In this document: one piece after another, positions 24,261 to 34,176 of the stretch
Position numbering within the stretch: position 1 is the stretch's first letter
Layout of the letters: the number at the start of each line of letters is the position of its first letter
Origin: Niveispirillum lacus
Lineage (GTDB): Bacteria > Pseudomonadota > Alphaproteobacteria > Azospirillales > Azospirillaceae
Reading direction: 5' to 3'
Assembly: GCF_002251795.1 (NCBI RefSeq)
Contig: NZ_NOXU01000021.1
Location: forward strand, 1 to 64,000
DNA length: 64,000 nucleotides
Notes under the pieces: generated by a model
Told to the model about the DNA's origin: nothing
The model's input: only the letters and a program-made list of their open reading frames with translations
Databases searched by the model: none
Translations under genes and position numbers: made by a program

Positions 24261-25333
24261 CGGGGCGCGAGGTCGATATCGCGATCATCGGCGGTGGGCA
24301 GGCCGGGCTGGCCACCGCCTATCACCTTCGCCGGGCCAATATCGACTTTGTTATCCTGGATGGTGAGGCGGCACCGGGTGGGGCATGGCGGCATGGCTGG
24401 GACAGCCTGCGCCTGTTCTCCCCCGCCGCCTACAGCTCCCTGCCGGGCTGGCCAATGCCGCCAGGTGACGATGATTACCCGTCCCGAGACGCCGTCATTG
24501 ACTATCTGACCCGGTATGAGCAGCGCTATGCCTTCCCCGTTCACCGGCCCGTCCATGTTCAGACGATTGCAGATGACGGCGACCGGCTGCGGATCATGAC
24601 CGACAAGGGGGCGTGGCGGGCGAGGGGCGGTGTCATGGCCACGGGCACCTGGCGCCACCCTTATATCCCAACCTATCCGGGGCAAGAGCTGTTCGAGGGA
24701 CAGCAGATCCACTCTGCCCATTACGGCGGACCCGAACGGTTTGCCGGACAAAGGGTGCTGGTGGTGGGTGGCGGCAATTCCGGGGCACAATTACAGGCTG
24801 AGTTATCGCTGATCGCCGATGCGACCTGGGTGACGGAGCGCCCGCCCGTCTTTTTGCCCGATGATGTCGATGGCAGGGTTCTTTTCCAGCGGGCGACCGC
24901 CCGTATCAAGGCATTTCAGGAAGGGCGCACGCCGGATGCACCGCCTGGCGGGCTGGGCGACATCGTCATGGTGGCCCCGGTCAAGGCCGCACGGGATCGC
25001 GGCGATCTTGGCAGTGTGCGGCCCTTCGTCCGGTTCACCAGGACAGGCGTCATGTGGGGTGACGGCACACAGACCGACATCGACACTGTGATCTGGTGTA
25101 CGGGTTTCCGCCCTGCCTTGACCCCCGTTGCCGAATTGGGCCTGATCGAACCGGATGGCACGGTGGCGTTGGACGGTACCCGCTGCCGTCTGAACCCCAA
25201 ACTATGGTTCGTGGGGTATGGCACATGGACCGGCCCCGGTTCCGCGACACTGATCGGCGTGGGCCGCAGCGCCCGCGATACCGCGGCGCAGATGATAGCG
25301 GCACTGACAGACGGCCTTGCCATCCAGAACTGA
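24257..25333 (+). CDS. arsO: ArsO-type flavin-dependent monooxygenase
   Basis: A 358-residue FAD/NADPH enzyme of the flavin monooxygenase/thioredoxin reductase-like type. The FAD motif is [12 protein letters not shown] (9-20), the NADPH motif is [12 protein letters not shown] (about 172-183), and an ATGTW motif lies between. ArsO occurs in arsenic islands and has a resistance role of uncertain chemistry. It is the last gene of the ars operon. Confidence 0.88.
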   Translation: MTGREVDIAIIGGGQAGLATAYHLRRANIDFVILDGEAAPGGAWRHGWDSLRLFSPAAYSSLPGWPMPPGDDDYPSRDAVIDYLTRYEQRYAFPVHRPVHVQTIADDGDRLRIMTDKGAWRARGGVMATGTWRHPYIPTYPGQELFEGQQIHSAHYGGPERFAGQRVLVVGGGNSGAQLQAELSLIADATWVTERPPVFLPDDVDGRVLFQRATARIKAFQEGRTPDAPPGGLGDIVMVAPVKAARDRGDLGSVRPFVRFTRTGVMWGDGTQTDIDTVIWCTGFRPALTPVAELGLIEPDGTVALDGTRCRLNPKLWFVGYGTWTGPGSATLIGVGRSARDTAAQMIAALTDGLAIQN

Positions 25334-25696
25334 AACCATCTGGCGATCAGACCGTGCTTTCTTGTGACACGCCGGATGAGATTGGATCAACCGACCGGCG
25401 GCCCGCGACGCTGCCGCCCTACGCCTCCTTGCGACGTCAGGGCTGCGTTCCATCTTGGACAGTGGGCTGGTAACCCGCTGCAACTGGACATGCCCAGGCA
25501 AAGGCAGGCACCGTTTACTAAGTGTCAAGCCGCTGCCTGAAAAAGGACAGCGCTGTTACGGCGGACCAGCGTGCAGGGGCCGGCCGCTTCAATGACCCGT
25601 CACCGATACAGGGTATCGTTCCACTGTCCAGCTTGGACACAAGCCGGGGACGCCCCGCTGAAACGGGCACAAAGCGGCACCGCAACGCCGAGACGG
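25334..25696. other. Intergenic region, no gene seen
   Basis: It separates arsO from the convergent DUF3089 gene. Short open frames exist but none has family likeness or a good start. No clear terminator hairpin was noticed. Confidence 0.4.
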
Positions 25697-26803
25697 CTAT
25701 TGCAATTCACGGGGTGCATTACGTTGAAGGAAGGCCTGAACGCGATCTGCGGCATTGGCGCGGATGTCGGCGTAGAACAGTCCATAGTCATGATAGTGCA
25801 TTGATCCGCCGGGCAATGGCGACAGACCGAGATCCGCAGAAGGCTGAACGGTCAAGGTACCGTTGTTGCACCGGGCTGATACCGATTTCGCCAGCAGGGG
25901 CTTCATCGGGGCGTTGCCGGGTGTCCCGGTAACGCTTCCCTTGGCTTGTTCTGCGCTGGATTGTGGTTGATCAATATCGAAGGTCACGGGATTAACGCAC
26001 AAAATGCGCTTGCCGGGGTCGTCGCCATACCGATCAACATAGCGCTTTTCCGCAAATCTGTTGACCATTGCAATGTTGAACTCCGGCAAGCTGGCATTCC
26101 AGGCAACAACACAATTGATGCTGTCAGGCTTGTTGCAAATGGTGATCGTTTTGAAGGTCTTGCCGAAATCACCTTCCGACAAATTCACCCCAACAATATA
26201 GGCGGCGACCATCTGTTTCACCAGCGGCGTTCCATCGATGCGGCGTTCCAACAGGTCCTGCAAATGGCGGGCACCCTGGCTATGTCCAGCCAGAATGAAG
26301 GGACGGCGGTTATTGTCATGCTTGAGGTAGTGATCGAAGGCCCGTTCCACGTCTGAATAGGCCAGATCGAATGCGCGGGCGCCGTCCCCGTCCATGGCCG
26401 TGAGCGCCAAGGTGGAAGCCTGTCGGTAGCGCGGGGCATAGATATGGCAACAAGCGTTGAACACACCACCTTGGCGCATCACGACGCTTTCATCGGTCCA
26501 GGCATTGGTTTGGGTGTCGGCAATGTCCTGGTTCCAGCGCACCGTGCTGCGGAAGGTTGTCGGATGCACATAAAAGACGTCGATATCGGTCCCCAGGCGG
26601 CCGGGCGCCGCACCAGCGGGCACGATAACGCTCATCCCCGGCGCATCGGCGCGCGCAGCCCAGCTTTCCGCTTTGGCATAATCAGGGGCAGGCGGTGGCG
26701 TTTGCATTGCAAAGCTGGCGGGCGTTGGATCGGCGCCAAAGGCGATGGATGAGGTTGTCGTCACCAGAACTGTGAAGGCGAACAGACAGAGGCGCGATCT
26801 CAT
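25697..26803 (-). CDS. Secreted DUF3089 alpha/beta-hydrolase
   Basis: 368 residues. The N-terminal signal peptide (MRSRLCLFAFTVL to FGA, about 1-23) predicts export. The hydrolase nucleophile elbow is LAGHSQGARHL; DVFYVHPTT and the HDYGLFYADIR C-terminus are typical of DUF3089. A lipase/esterase-like activity is likely, substrate unknown. The ATG at 26803 is used; the much longer open frame upstream is antisense to the amine oxidase gene. Confidence 0.83.
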   Translation of the reverse strand: MRSRLCLFAFTVLVTTTSSIAFGADPTPASFAMQTPPPAPDYAKAESWAARADAPGMSVIVPAGAAPGRLGTDIDVFYVHPTTFRSTVRWNQDIADTQTNAWTDESVVMRQGGVFNACCHIYAPRYRQASTLALTAMDGDGARAFDLAYSDVERAFDHYLKHDNNRRPFILAGHSQGARHLQDLLERRIDGTPLVKQMVAAYIVGVNLSEGDFGKTFKTITICNKPDSINCVVAWNASLPEFNIAMVNRFAEKRYVDRYGDDPGKRILCVNPVTFDIDQPQSSAEQAKGSVTGTPGNAPMKPLLAKSVSARCNNGTLTVQPSADLGLSPLPGGSMHYHDYGLFYADIRANAADRVQAFLQRNAPRELQ

Positions 26804-27047
26804 GTTTGTCTCCAGCTTGCTGATGAAGCGACGGTAACGCCATGGGGGCACGCTCCTGGCATACACCATTGCCGCCGTCCATCCAGTGGACAGTCTAGGA
26901 AGGCAATCATTCTGTCCGTAAAGTCTTCTGCCATCGTGTCGGCAGCAAAACAGCCCGTAGAAACAACAGGTCCTCAGCCCCCCGCGTATCGGCGTTACCG
27001 GTTTTGGGTTTAAGAGGAGCTGTTGCATCAGAACAGGATGGAGCGTG

Positions 27048-28523
27048 ATGGTCACGAGACGGCACTTTTTGGCAACTTCCGCGGCCCTGACCCTGCTGCC
27101 CGGCGTCGCATTGGCAGAGGAAAAGTCCGATGTCGTGATTATCGGGGCCGGGCTTTCTGGCCTGAACGCTGCCAATCTTCTGGTTGAACAGGGTTTCAAG
27201 GTCATCGTGCTGGATGCCAATAATGTTGTTGGCGGTCGTGTTCGCACCCACCATACCGCCAATGGCCCCATTGATGTCGGCGCCAGTCAGATCGGTCGTT
27301 CCTATGCCCGGGTCATCGACGCCTGCTGGCGTTATGGGCTCAAGCTGATCCCGGAAGACCGCGACCTGCTGAAATTCGGCGCTCATTACCAAAATCATTG
27401 GATAGATAATGCAACCTGGGCATCGCACCCCCTTAATCGATGCGAGGGCGAAGAGCGTTCCATCCCCCCGCTGATGATGGGATCGCGGTTGGCTGGAAAA
27501 TACAATCCGCTGAAAAACATAGATGATTGGCTCGACCCGAAATTCTCTGAATATGATGTGAGCCTGCGCACCCTTTTGCGCCAGAAGGGACACAGCGCGC
27601 AGGCCATTGAATTGGCGGCCCTGTCCGCTCCTGGCATAGGCATTGATGAAACGTCGGTGCTGCGGATGTGGCAGGAGGAGACACGCGGCGCCCTGGACCG
27701 GAAGTTCGGCACCGACGTGAAGACCGACGCCCATAAGGACCACCCCTTTGGCGAAGCCCATACCCGGGACATTGTCAATGGCTTGACCTCCACCTCCAAC
27801 ATCGAGGGTGGATGCCATTTGTTGCCCCTGGCCATGGCAAGGCCGCTTGGCGATGCCGTACGCGTTAACAAGAAGGTGGTGCATATTGAGCTGTCATCCT
27901 CCGCTGGCGCTGTGACCTGCGCCGATGGCAGTCGGTATCGGGGACGGTTCATCATTTCCGCCGTCCCCTTTACGGTCCTGCGCAAGGTCAAGATTTCCGG
28001 TCCGCCGGGCCCCAGCGTAGCCCAGGCGATTGCGACCATGCCCTACGCCAACACGGCCCGACTTTACCTGACGGTTGATCCGTTCTGGCTGGAGGACGGG
28101 TTGCCACCCAGCTTCTCCACCGACGGACCGCTTGGCATGTTCTGGGCCATTGACAATCACAAGGGCACAGGCCCCCATCGGGCCATGATCGTCCTGGTCA
28201 GCGCCGTCGCGCGGGAGATCACCAAACGAGGAACAGAGCAGGCTGTTCCGTTCCTGCTGTCCGAACTTGCCCGCCTCCGTCCTGCCTCTGCGGGCAAGGT
28301 TCGGGTCAACACCTACATGGACTGGGGCGCCGATCCGCTCCAATTGGGGTGCGGGTTCAGCCTGGCTCCCGGACAGGTCAATAGTTTCGCCCGCACCATG
28401 CTGGAGCCATGGGAAGTCATGCACTTCGCTGGCGAACACACCCGACGGAGCGATTTCGGCATGGAATCCGCGATGGAAAGCGGCGAACGCGCAGCGCTGG
28501 AGATTATGGCCAGAGCAGCGTGA
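27048..28523 (+). CDS. Flavin monoamine oxidase-like protein with Tat signal
   Basis: A 491-residue FAD-dependent amine oxidase. The twin-arginine signal TRRHFLATSAALTLLPG ends with VALA, so it should be exported folded with FAD. The FAD motif is IIGAGLSGLNAA, then GGRVRTH; the C-terminal HFAGEHT and GMESAMESGERAA segment closes the FAD site. GGAG lies four bases before the ATG at 27048. It is divergent from the DUF3089 gene across 244 bp. The substrate amine is unknown. Confidence 0.87.
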   Translation: MVTRRHFLATSAALTLLPGVALAEEKSDVVIIGAGLSGLNAANLLVEQGFKVIVLDANNVVGGRVRTHHTANGPIDVGASQIGRSYARVIDACWRYGLKLIPEDRDLLKFGAHYQNHWIDNATWASHPLNRCEGEERSIPPLMMGSRLAGKYNPLKNIDDWLDPKFSEYDVSLRTLLRQKGHSAQAIELAALSAPGIGIDETSVLRMWQEETRGALDRKFGTDVKTDAHKDHPFGEAHTRDIVNGLTSTSNIEGGCHLLPLAMARPLGDAVRVNKKVVHIELSSSAGAVTCADGSRYRGRFIISAVPFTVLRKVKISGPPGPSVAQAIATMPYANTARLYLTVDPFWLEDGLPPSFSTDGPLGMFWAIDNHKGTGPHRAMIVLVSAVAREITKRGTEQAVPFLLSELARLRPASAGKVRVNTYMDWGADPLQLGCGFSLAPGQVNSFARTMLEPWEVMHFAGEHTRRSDFGMESAMESGERAALEIMARAA

Positions 28524-28852
28524 CATTGCTGTTGCTCCTGTCCCTGGCCAGCGGCTGGTGACAGGAGCAACCGTGTGCCGCACAAGGTCGGGCGGCGGCC
28601 TCCCAGTGGCAACCGGCCGTCTGGGTGTTGCAAGTTAGGCGGCAGAGCCACTGTCTTAAAATGGTCCTCTGCATAACAATACTTCCGCCGCCATAAATTT
28701 AAGCATGAATAAGGGTGGTATTCAAAATAGCCGACAGGTGGATATCGGTAAACAGTCTCATGTATTTGGGGTTATTTAAAAATAAACTTAGAAAACGAAG
28801 AAAACCAGCTTCGACGCTTTTTACGCGACACAAGAACAGGTGGAGGGTTCAC
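28524..28852. other. Leader region of the TonB receptor with an upstream hairpin
   Basis: At 28532-28572, GTTGCTCCTGTC pairs with GACAGGAGCAAC over a 17-base loop that itself can fold. It lacks a T-tract and may end or stabilise the amine oxidase transcript. The rest (about 28660-28840) is AT-rich, and probably carries the receptor promoter, but no clear -35/-10 pair was identified. Confidence 0.5.
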
Positions 28853-31168
28853 ATGTGGAACTATGCGAAGTTACTGACGGGTGTGTGCACAGCGGCGCTG
28901 ACCTGTACAATGGCCCAGGCTCAATCAGCGACAGAGAGCCAAGCCCCAGCAACTGAAAGCCTGCTGCTGGAAGAAATTGTTGTCACCGCGCGTCTGCGCA
29001 GTGAAACGATACAGAGCGTGCCATTGTCGATCTCTGCCGTGACTGAGAAAGAGATTGAGCGTGCCGGTATCGTGGATATCGCCAGTCTTGCGGGCAATAC
29101 CGCTGGTCTGCAACTGGATAGCACCGGCGGCAAGATAACCACCACACCAGTGGTGCGCGGCCTTTCACAGGTCTCGCGTTCGGATGATGAAAACAATGTT
29201 CCGGTCTTCATCGACGGTGTTTACGTTTCTGGCCGCGATGGTATTGACGCCAGCCTTCTGGATGTCGAACGGATCGAGGTGGTGAAGGGTCCACAGAGCG
29301 CACTTTACGGCCGGAATTCCTATGCCGGTTCGATCAATTACATCACCCGCAAACCGACAGACACGGCATCGGGCGGCGCATCCTTTACCGTTGGCGATGA
29401 TGCGAGACTGGGCGCCAAGGCTTCATTGTCCGGCCCCTTGGTAGAGGATGTTTTGTTCGCCCGTGTCGGTGCCGCCTATGACAAATGGAACGGTTCCTAC
29501 GGTAACAGCTCGCTTCGCATTGGGGGTTATGAATCGCGCTTTGCATCCGGTGGGCTGCGGCTGGTCCTGGACAGTGGCTTCGAAGCCAATCTGAACAGCT
29601 ATTATGCAAAGGACGATGTTGGCCCCGCCCCACAGATCATGTTCGCTGGAAATTGTGAGCTGATTTCCGGGGCCCTTGGGGCGTGGTGCGGTGCCTATCC
29701 CAGCTATGATGATCCCGATCTCTCCGGGTACGACACGCGCGCCAAGGGCACGCACCGTGTCACAACACGGTCCAGTCTGAACATGACCCAGGATGTCGGC
29801 GATACGGTTCGCCTGACCTCATTATCCGGGTACAACACGTTGAAGACGCGGACATTTCTGGATCTGGACCGCCAGTATAAGGGGCTTCCGTTCACATACG
29901 CCCTTCCCAACGGTCAGACAGGAACCGTCAACCTGACCGCATTACAAGGCACCGGTGGCGACAGCTTTGATGTCAGCCAGGAATTTCGCATTGAATCGAT
30001 CAGTGACAGCCCGTTGCAGTGGCTGGCAGGCGTCAGCTATTACGGCTATCGTTTGAATACAGATGCGCCTTACGCCATCGATACCACACCCGTTCCCACT
30101 GGCGCCCGGCTGACATCGGTCGGCGGTGTGGTTTTTGCTGCCGGGTTACGGCCCATTCCCAACGCTACGCTGCAAGACGATTTCTTCACGGCCTTCTTCT
30201 CACGCAGCCGAAAGGAAACAGCAACCTACGCTGCCTTCGGCGCCATTGAGTACACGTTCGAAAACAATATCACCGCCCGCGCCGAACTGCGCCACACATC
30301 CGAGAAGAAGACGCTTTTCCAGTATCTGGCCACAAGCACCTCTGTAACCGACGAAACCTTCAAATATCTGACCCCACGCTTTACGCTTGATTACCAGGCG
30401 GACACCAACCTGCTGCTCTATGCCTCGGCTGCGCGGGGCGCCAAGGCCGGTGGCTTCAATGCCTCCGCACCAACAGCCGACGAACTGCCCTTTGGTCCTG
30501 AGTTCAACTGGACCTACGAGGTTGGTGTCAAAAGTGACCTGCTGAATCGCAAGTTACGGGTCAATCTGGCATTGTTCAATGTCGAGATGGATGGCATCCA
30601 GATTACAAATCCCTCCACTGTGTCGCCCACCATCTTCCTGACCCGCAACGCCGGTACTGGGCGCAGCAGAGGCTTTGAACTGGAACTTATCGCGAAGCCC
30701 GCAGACGGCCTCACGCTGCAGGGGTCGTATTCGCTGGCAGATTCAAAGTTCGTGAACGCGCTTGACGGGTCACTTCGTTCCTATCCCAGCTATCGCACGA
30801 ATTTTGATGTTTCCGGCAATGCGCTGCCCCGCCAGGCCAAGCACTTGTTTAATGCCAGCGCACAATATGAGACGTCGGTAACCGATAGCCTGGATGGCTA
30901 TGTCCGCGCCGATATTCAGTATAACTCTCGCAAGAATGGCTTCACGACCCCAAATCTGGGTTACGTCGAGGGCCGTACGGTGGTGAACGCCAAAGTCGGC
31001 CTGATCCGTGATCAGCTCGAAGGATCGCTATGGGTCCGCAATCTGTTCAACGACAAGACCCCGTTGTTGGCACAATCGGCACTGATGCTGAATACCTTGG
31101 GGCGCCAACCGACGGTCCTGCTACCTGACCTGCGAAGCATTGGTGCGACCGTGAGTTACAAGTTCTAA
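28853..31168 (+). CDS. TonB-dependent outer-membrane receptor
   Basis: 771 residues. A signal peptide (about 1-23, ending AQAQ) is followed by a TonB-box-like EEIVVTAR and the plug domain (LPGxx-type region about 55-165; ERIEVVKGPQSALYGRNS). A 22-strand barrel ends in a terminal Phe (VSYKF), the assembly signal. GGAGGG lies five bases before the ATG at 28853; in-frame starts farther upstream add only non-signal sequence. The cargo is unknown. The amine oxidase and DUF3089 hydrolase nearby hint at an organic substrate rather than iron. Confidence 0.9.
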   Translation: MWNYAKLLTGVCTAALTCTMAQAQSATESQAPATESLLLEEIVVTARLRSETIQSVPLSISAVTEKEIERAGIVDIASLAGNTAGLQLDSTGGKITTTPVVRGLSQVSRSDDENNVPVFIDGVYVSGRDGIDASLLDVERIEVVKGPQSALYGRNSYAGSINYITRKPTDTASGGASFTVGDDARLGAKASLSGPLVEDVLFARVGAAYDKWNGSYGNSSLRIGGYESRFASGGLRLVLDSGFEANLNSYYAKDDVGPAPQIMFAGNCELISGALGAWCGAYPSYDDPDLSGYDTRAKGTHRVTTRSSLNMTQDVGDTVRLTSLSGYNTLKTRTFLDLDRQYKGLPFTYALPNGQTGTVNLTALQGTGGDSFDVSQEFRIESISDSPLQWLAGVSYYGYRLNTDAPYAIDTTPVPTGARLTSVGGVVFAAGLRPIPNATLQDDFFTAFFSRSRKETATYAAFGAIEYTFENNITARAELRHTSEKKTLFQYLATSTSVTDETFKYLTPRFTLDYQADTNLLLYASAARGAKAGGFNASAPTADELPFGPEFNWTYEVGVKSDLLNRKLRVNLALFNVEMDGIQITNPSTVSPTIFLTRNAGTGRSRGFELELIAKPADGLTLQGSYSLADSKFVNALDGSLRSYPSYRTNFDVSGNALPRQAKHLFNASAQYETSVTDSLDGYVRADIQYNSRKNGFTTPNLGYVEGRTVVNAKVGLIRDQLEGSLWVRNLFNDKTPLLAQSALMLNTLGRQPTVLLPDLRSIGATVSYKF

Positions 31169-31607
31169 GCCACAACCGGACCCTGGGCACCTCCGGGGGG
31201 CATTTGGAATGCCCCACCGGATCGGTTTAGCGGCTTCCCCTCGCTGCTGTGACAGTTGGGTGGCATAACCTCGCCTGCCAAACCCGCCCTTTAAGGGCGG
31301 GTTTGGTGTTAAGTGCCGGCTATAGTGTGTGGACAGGTGTTGGTTCGGTCCAGCATGGCCCATGTTGGCAGGCGATCCTGTCCATTGTCAGGCAATGCAC
31401 CCTGCGGTCACTGAACCTGTTCCTGATGCCCTTAACGAGCAGGTCCTGGAGACGCCTTGTTACGGGGCGCGGCAGATGGCGGGGCGGTCTGTCGCGAGGC
31501 CGAGGCTGGATTCTACAATGCCCTGGAACCCCTAGCGGCGACTGCTTAACTGGTGCATTCAATCCCGCAGTAAACCCCGCGCAGAACATGGCATCAACAG
31601 CTTTTTT
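31169..31607. other. Intergenic region after the TonB receptor
   Basis: It holds a strong hairpin (listed separately) and about 300 bases with no gene recognised; the short frames here show no family likeness. Confidence 0.5.
31280..31304. terminator. Palindromic terminator hairpin
   Basis: AAACCCGCCC pairs with GGGCGGGTTT across a short TTTAA loop. It reads the same on both strands with A and T tracts on both sides, so it can end the TonB receptor transcript and also transcription from the converging diguanylate cyclase gene. Confidence 0.85.
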
Positions 31608-32639
31608 TCATCTGTTTACCCCACACACAATGTTGCGATTACCGGCCTTGGCGGCATAGAGCGCACGATCTGCCCGTTCAATAAGGGAATGCGCTGTTTC
31701 AGTGCCCCTATATTCCGCAATCCCAAATGACATGGTGACAGAGCCAACGGGCGTGCCTGATCCCCGTTGTATGATCTTTCGGCTGGCAACAGACGCCCGT
31801 AGCCGTTCCGCTGTCGCGGCAGCCTGCTCAACACTGATACCGGGCAGGATGATGGCAAATTCCTCGCCCCCGTACCGGGCGACCGTGTCGCCTTCGCGCA
31901 CCAGCGACGTTAAAAGACCGGCGACCGACCGTAGAACCTGATCACCAACAGTGTGTCCATGGGTATCGTTGAACATCTTGAAATGGTCGACATCCGCGAT
32001 GATGAGCGAAAACGGATGGTTTTCAGCGCCCGCGCGGGCGATCTCGTTTCGCAGTACCGTGTCAAACCGACGGCGATTGGCGACGCCAGTCAGGCCATCG
32101 GTATTGGCCTCAAGATGGACGGAAGCCAGAGTCGATCGCATGGTCTGCAGCTCGGTTGCCGAGTCCTGGAGCCGACCTTGAAGTTGGAGATTATGGGTGA
32201 CGGTCTTTGCCGTGCGCCGGGCCAGAGCGGAAATGATATCATGTAAAGGAACTGACGACAGCGAAGACGACTTCAGTGCAGCAGATGTTTTGTTAAGGAT
32301 ATCGGCATAGTCATTTGCCTCCTCACTGGCATCACGGAGGGCTGATACGGCAATATCCAGTGCCTCTTGTAAGGCGAAGCTTGTATCCTCAACAACCTTC
32401 GCCTCGGCTGTGCCCGATAGAAAACGTCCAAATAAACTCTCGCAGTCCCCATCCGTTGGGCCGTTGCCGGCGGCAATTATGGTGGCGATTGCACTCACCA
32501 AGTCGGGGATGTGTCCGGCGTGATAGGTGTACCACACAGCATAGGCGGCCGGCGTGGGAGCAATCCCATAACGCGACAGGCTGGCGGCAGCAGCGGCGCC
32601 GAACTTCCTGGCATTATCCAAGGTATCATCAAAATTCAT
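31608..32639 (-). CDS. Diguanylate cyclase (GGDEF)
   Basis: 343 residues. The N-terminal ~170 residues are an unrecognised helical sensor domain without membrane segments. The GGDEF domain (about 180-340) has the start DGLTGVANRRRF, the metal region IADVDHFKMFNDTHGH, the active motif GGEEF and an intact RxxD inhibitory site (REGD five residues before GGEEF). It makes c-di-GMP. It is the last gene in the minus-strand signalling cluster. Confidence 0.92.
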   Translation of the reverse strand: MNFDDTLDNARKFGAAAAASLSRYGIAPTPAAYAVWYTYHAGHIPDLVSAIATIIAAGNGPTDGDCESLFGRFLSGTAEAKVVEDTSFALQEALDIAVSALRDASEEANDYADILNKTSAALKSSSLSSVPLHDIISALARRTAKTVTHNLQLQGRLQDSATELQTMRSTLASVHLEANTDGLTGVANRRRFDTVLRNEIARAGAENHPFSLIIADVDHFKMFNDTHGHTVGDQVLRSVAGLLTSLVREGDTVARYGGEEFAIILPGISVEQAAATAERLRASVASRKIIQRGSGTPVGSVTMSFGIAEYRGTETAHSLIERADRALYAAKAGNRNIVCGVNR

Positions 32640-32718
32640 CTGAGGCCCCAGATCCTAGGCAAAAGACCATACTGAAAGATTGCGCAATCTTAAGATGTTT
32701 GTTCTAGCTGGATTAGAA

Positions 32719-34176
32719 TTAACCCGCTTCAGCCCTGATACGATCCAGAAGGTGCGTCAGGGCGTTGCGCAAGCGGTCGGTCCGTTCCGCAACACGGCCC
32801 GCAAGCTCCGACACGCTATCCGCACGGTGGCTAGCATCAACCCAGTTGGCCACCATGCCAGATCCGCCAGTCGCAGTAGACTGCGCGATCCGGGCCGCTT
32901 CTGTGGCACCCTGCGCGATCTTTCGCGTTGCGGCATCCTGTTCCTCCACCGCCGCAACAATAGCAGCACTAGCCGCGTCGACCTTAAACACCGCCTCCAG
33001 GATACTGGTCACCGCCTCGGCCGCGGAACCGGCGCCATGCCGAATGGCCGCGATGCGGTCACCAACCTGCGCGGTCGCCTTCGCTGTCTGTCCGGCCAAG
33101 TGTTTGACCTCTGAGGCGACAACAGCAAAGCCCTTGCCGGCCTCCCCTGCCCTTGCGGCTTCAATCGAAGCGTTGAGAGCGAGCAGATTGATGGTTTCTG
33201 CAATTTCCGTAATGGCAGAGACGACATCCTGGATACTGTCGGCAGCATGGCGGAGTTCCAGAACCGCTGTCTGTGTCGTCCGTGCAATATCGGCGGCCCC
33301 GCGTGCGAGCGCAGAGCAATGGGCGGTTTGTCCGCTCACCTCGGCAATTGCACCAGATAGTTGCTGACTGGCGACGGCCACGGCCTCTGCACCTATCAGT
33401 GCTTCACGGCCATCATCGGCCATGAGTTCCGACGCCTTGGAGCCTTTCGCAACCAGGTTATGCAGGCTTTCAGCATCGGTGGCCGCCACTGCGGCTTCAC
33501 TGGCGACCTCCCCGGCAAGGCCACCGACCTTCGCTTCCAACTCTTCCGCCACCGCGACTAACAGCCGTCCACGCTCCTGCTTGGCGCGCCTTTCTGCTTC
33601 CTCTCGCTCATTTACCATCAAGGTCAATGACGCATGCGCCGATTCCGCCTCCACCAGGGCAGTGGCGGCATTATCAAAGGCGCGCGCCATGGACATGGCC
33701 AACCAGCCAAGAAGGGCGCCGCCAAAGATCGTCAGCCAGACCTCCGCCAGTATCTGGACCAGGTCCACTCTGCCAACCCCAGGCATGTCCGCCAGGAATG
33801 CACTCAGCGTCAGCAGAACCGTTGTTGCCACGGCAACGCCGACGCAGCGCCAATCACTGAAACCAACCAACAATGCGGTAAGCACATGCACATAGGTCAC
33901 CATTGCCGTCTGCCAGGGATGGCCGGCGACGGCCACGACCGACATGGACGCAGCCACAGGCAGACTGACAGCCATCACCAGCCTTACGGTTGGGCCCGGG
34001 GAAAATCGCCACGCGGCAACCGCAGCCCCAAGGCTCAGCAGAGCAACCGCTGGCTCCACCAAGGAGACCGTACCGGACACCAACACAGTCAGCACGGCAA
34101 TCGTGGGGACCTGTAAGGCGAGAAGGGCAAGAACCAGGATGGATGTCAGTGCACGTAACCGTTCGACGGGTGTCAT
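32719..34176 (-). CDS. Methyl-accepting chemotaxis-like protein with polytopic membrane domain
   Basis: 485 residues. The N-terminal ~170 residues hold about five to six membrane helices and no large periplasmic domain, unlike classic receptors. A coiled coil follows and a signalling domain whose hairpin tip is [21 protein letters not shown] in part ([20 protein letters not shown]). GGAGG lies eight bases before the ATG, and the start overlaps the stop of the upstream PAS-GGDEF-EAL gene by 4 bp, so the two are probably co-translated. Confidence 0.88.
   Translation of the reverse strand: MTPVERLRALTSILVLALLALQVPTIAVLTVLVSGTVSLVEPAVALLSLGAAVAAWRFSPGPTVRLVMAVSLPVAASMSVVAVAGHPWQTAMVTYVHVLTALLVGFSDWRCVGVAVATTVLLTLSAFLADMPGVGRVDLVQILAEVWLTIFGGALLGWLAMSMARAFDNAATALVEAESAHASLTLMVNEREEAERRAKQERGRLLVAVAEELEAKVGGLAGEVASEAAVAATDAESLHNLVAKGSKASELMADDGREALIGAEAVAVASQQLSGAIAEVSGQTAHCSALARGAADIARTTQTAVLELRHAADSIQDVVSAITEIAETINLLALNASIEAARAGEAGKGFAVVASEVKHLAGQTAKATAQVGDRIAAIRHGAGSAAEAVTSILEAVFKVDAASAAIVAAVEEQDAATRKIAQGATEAARIAQSTATGGSGMVANWVDASHRADSVSELAGRVAERTDRLRNALTHLLDRIRAEAG

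Noticed and set aside
26804-27271. N-terminal extension of the DUF3089 protein
   Set aside because: It runs antisense to the amine oxidase gene and precedes a clear signal peptide start at 26803.
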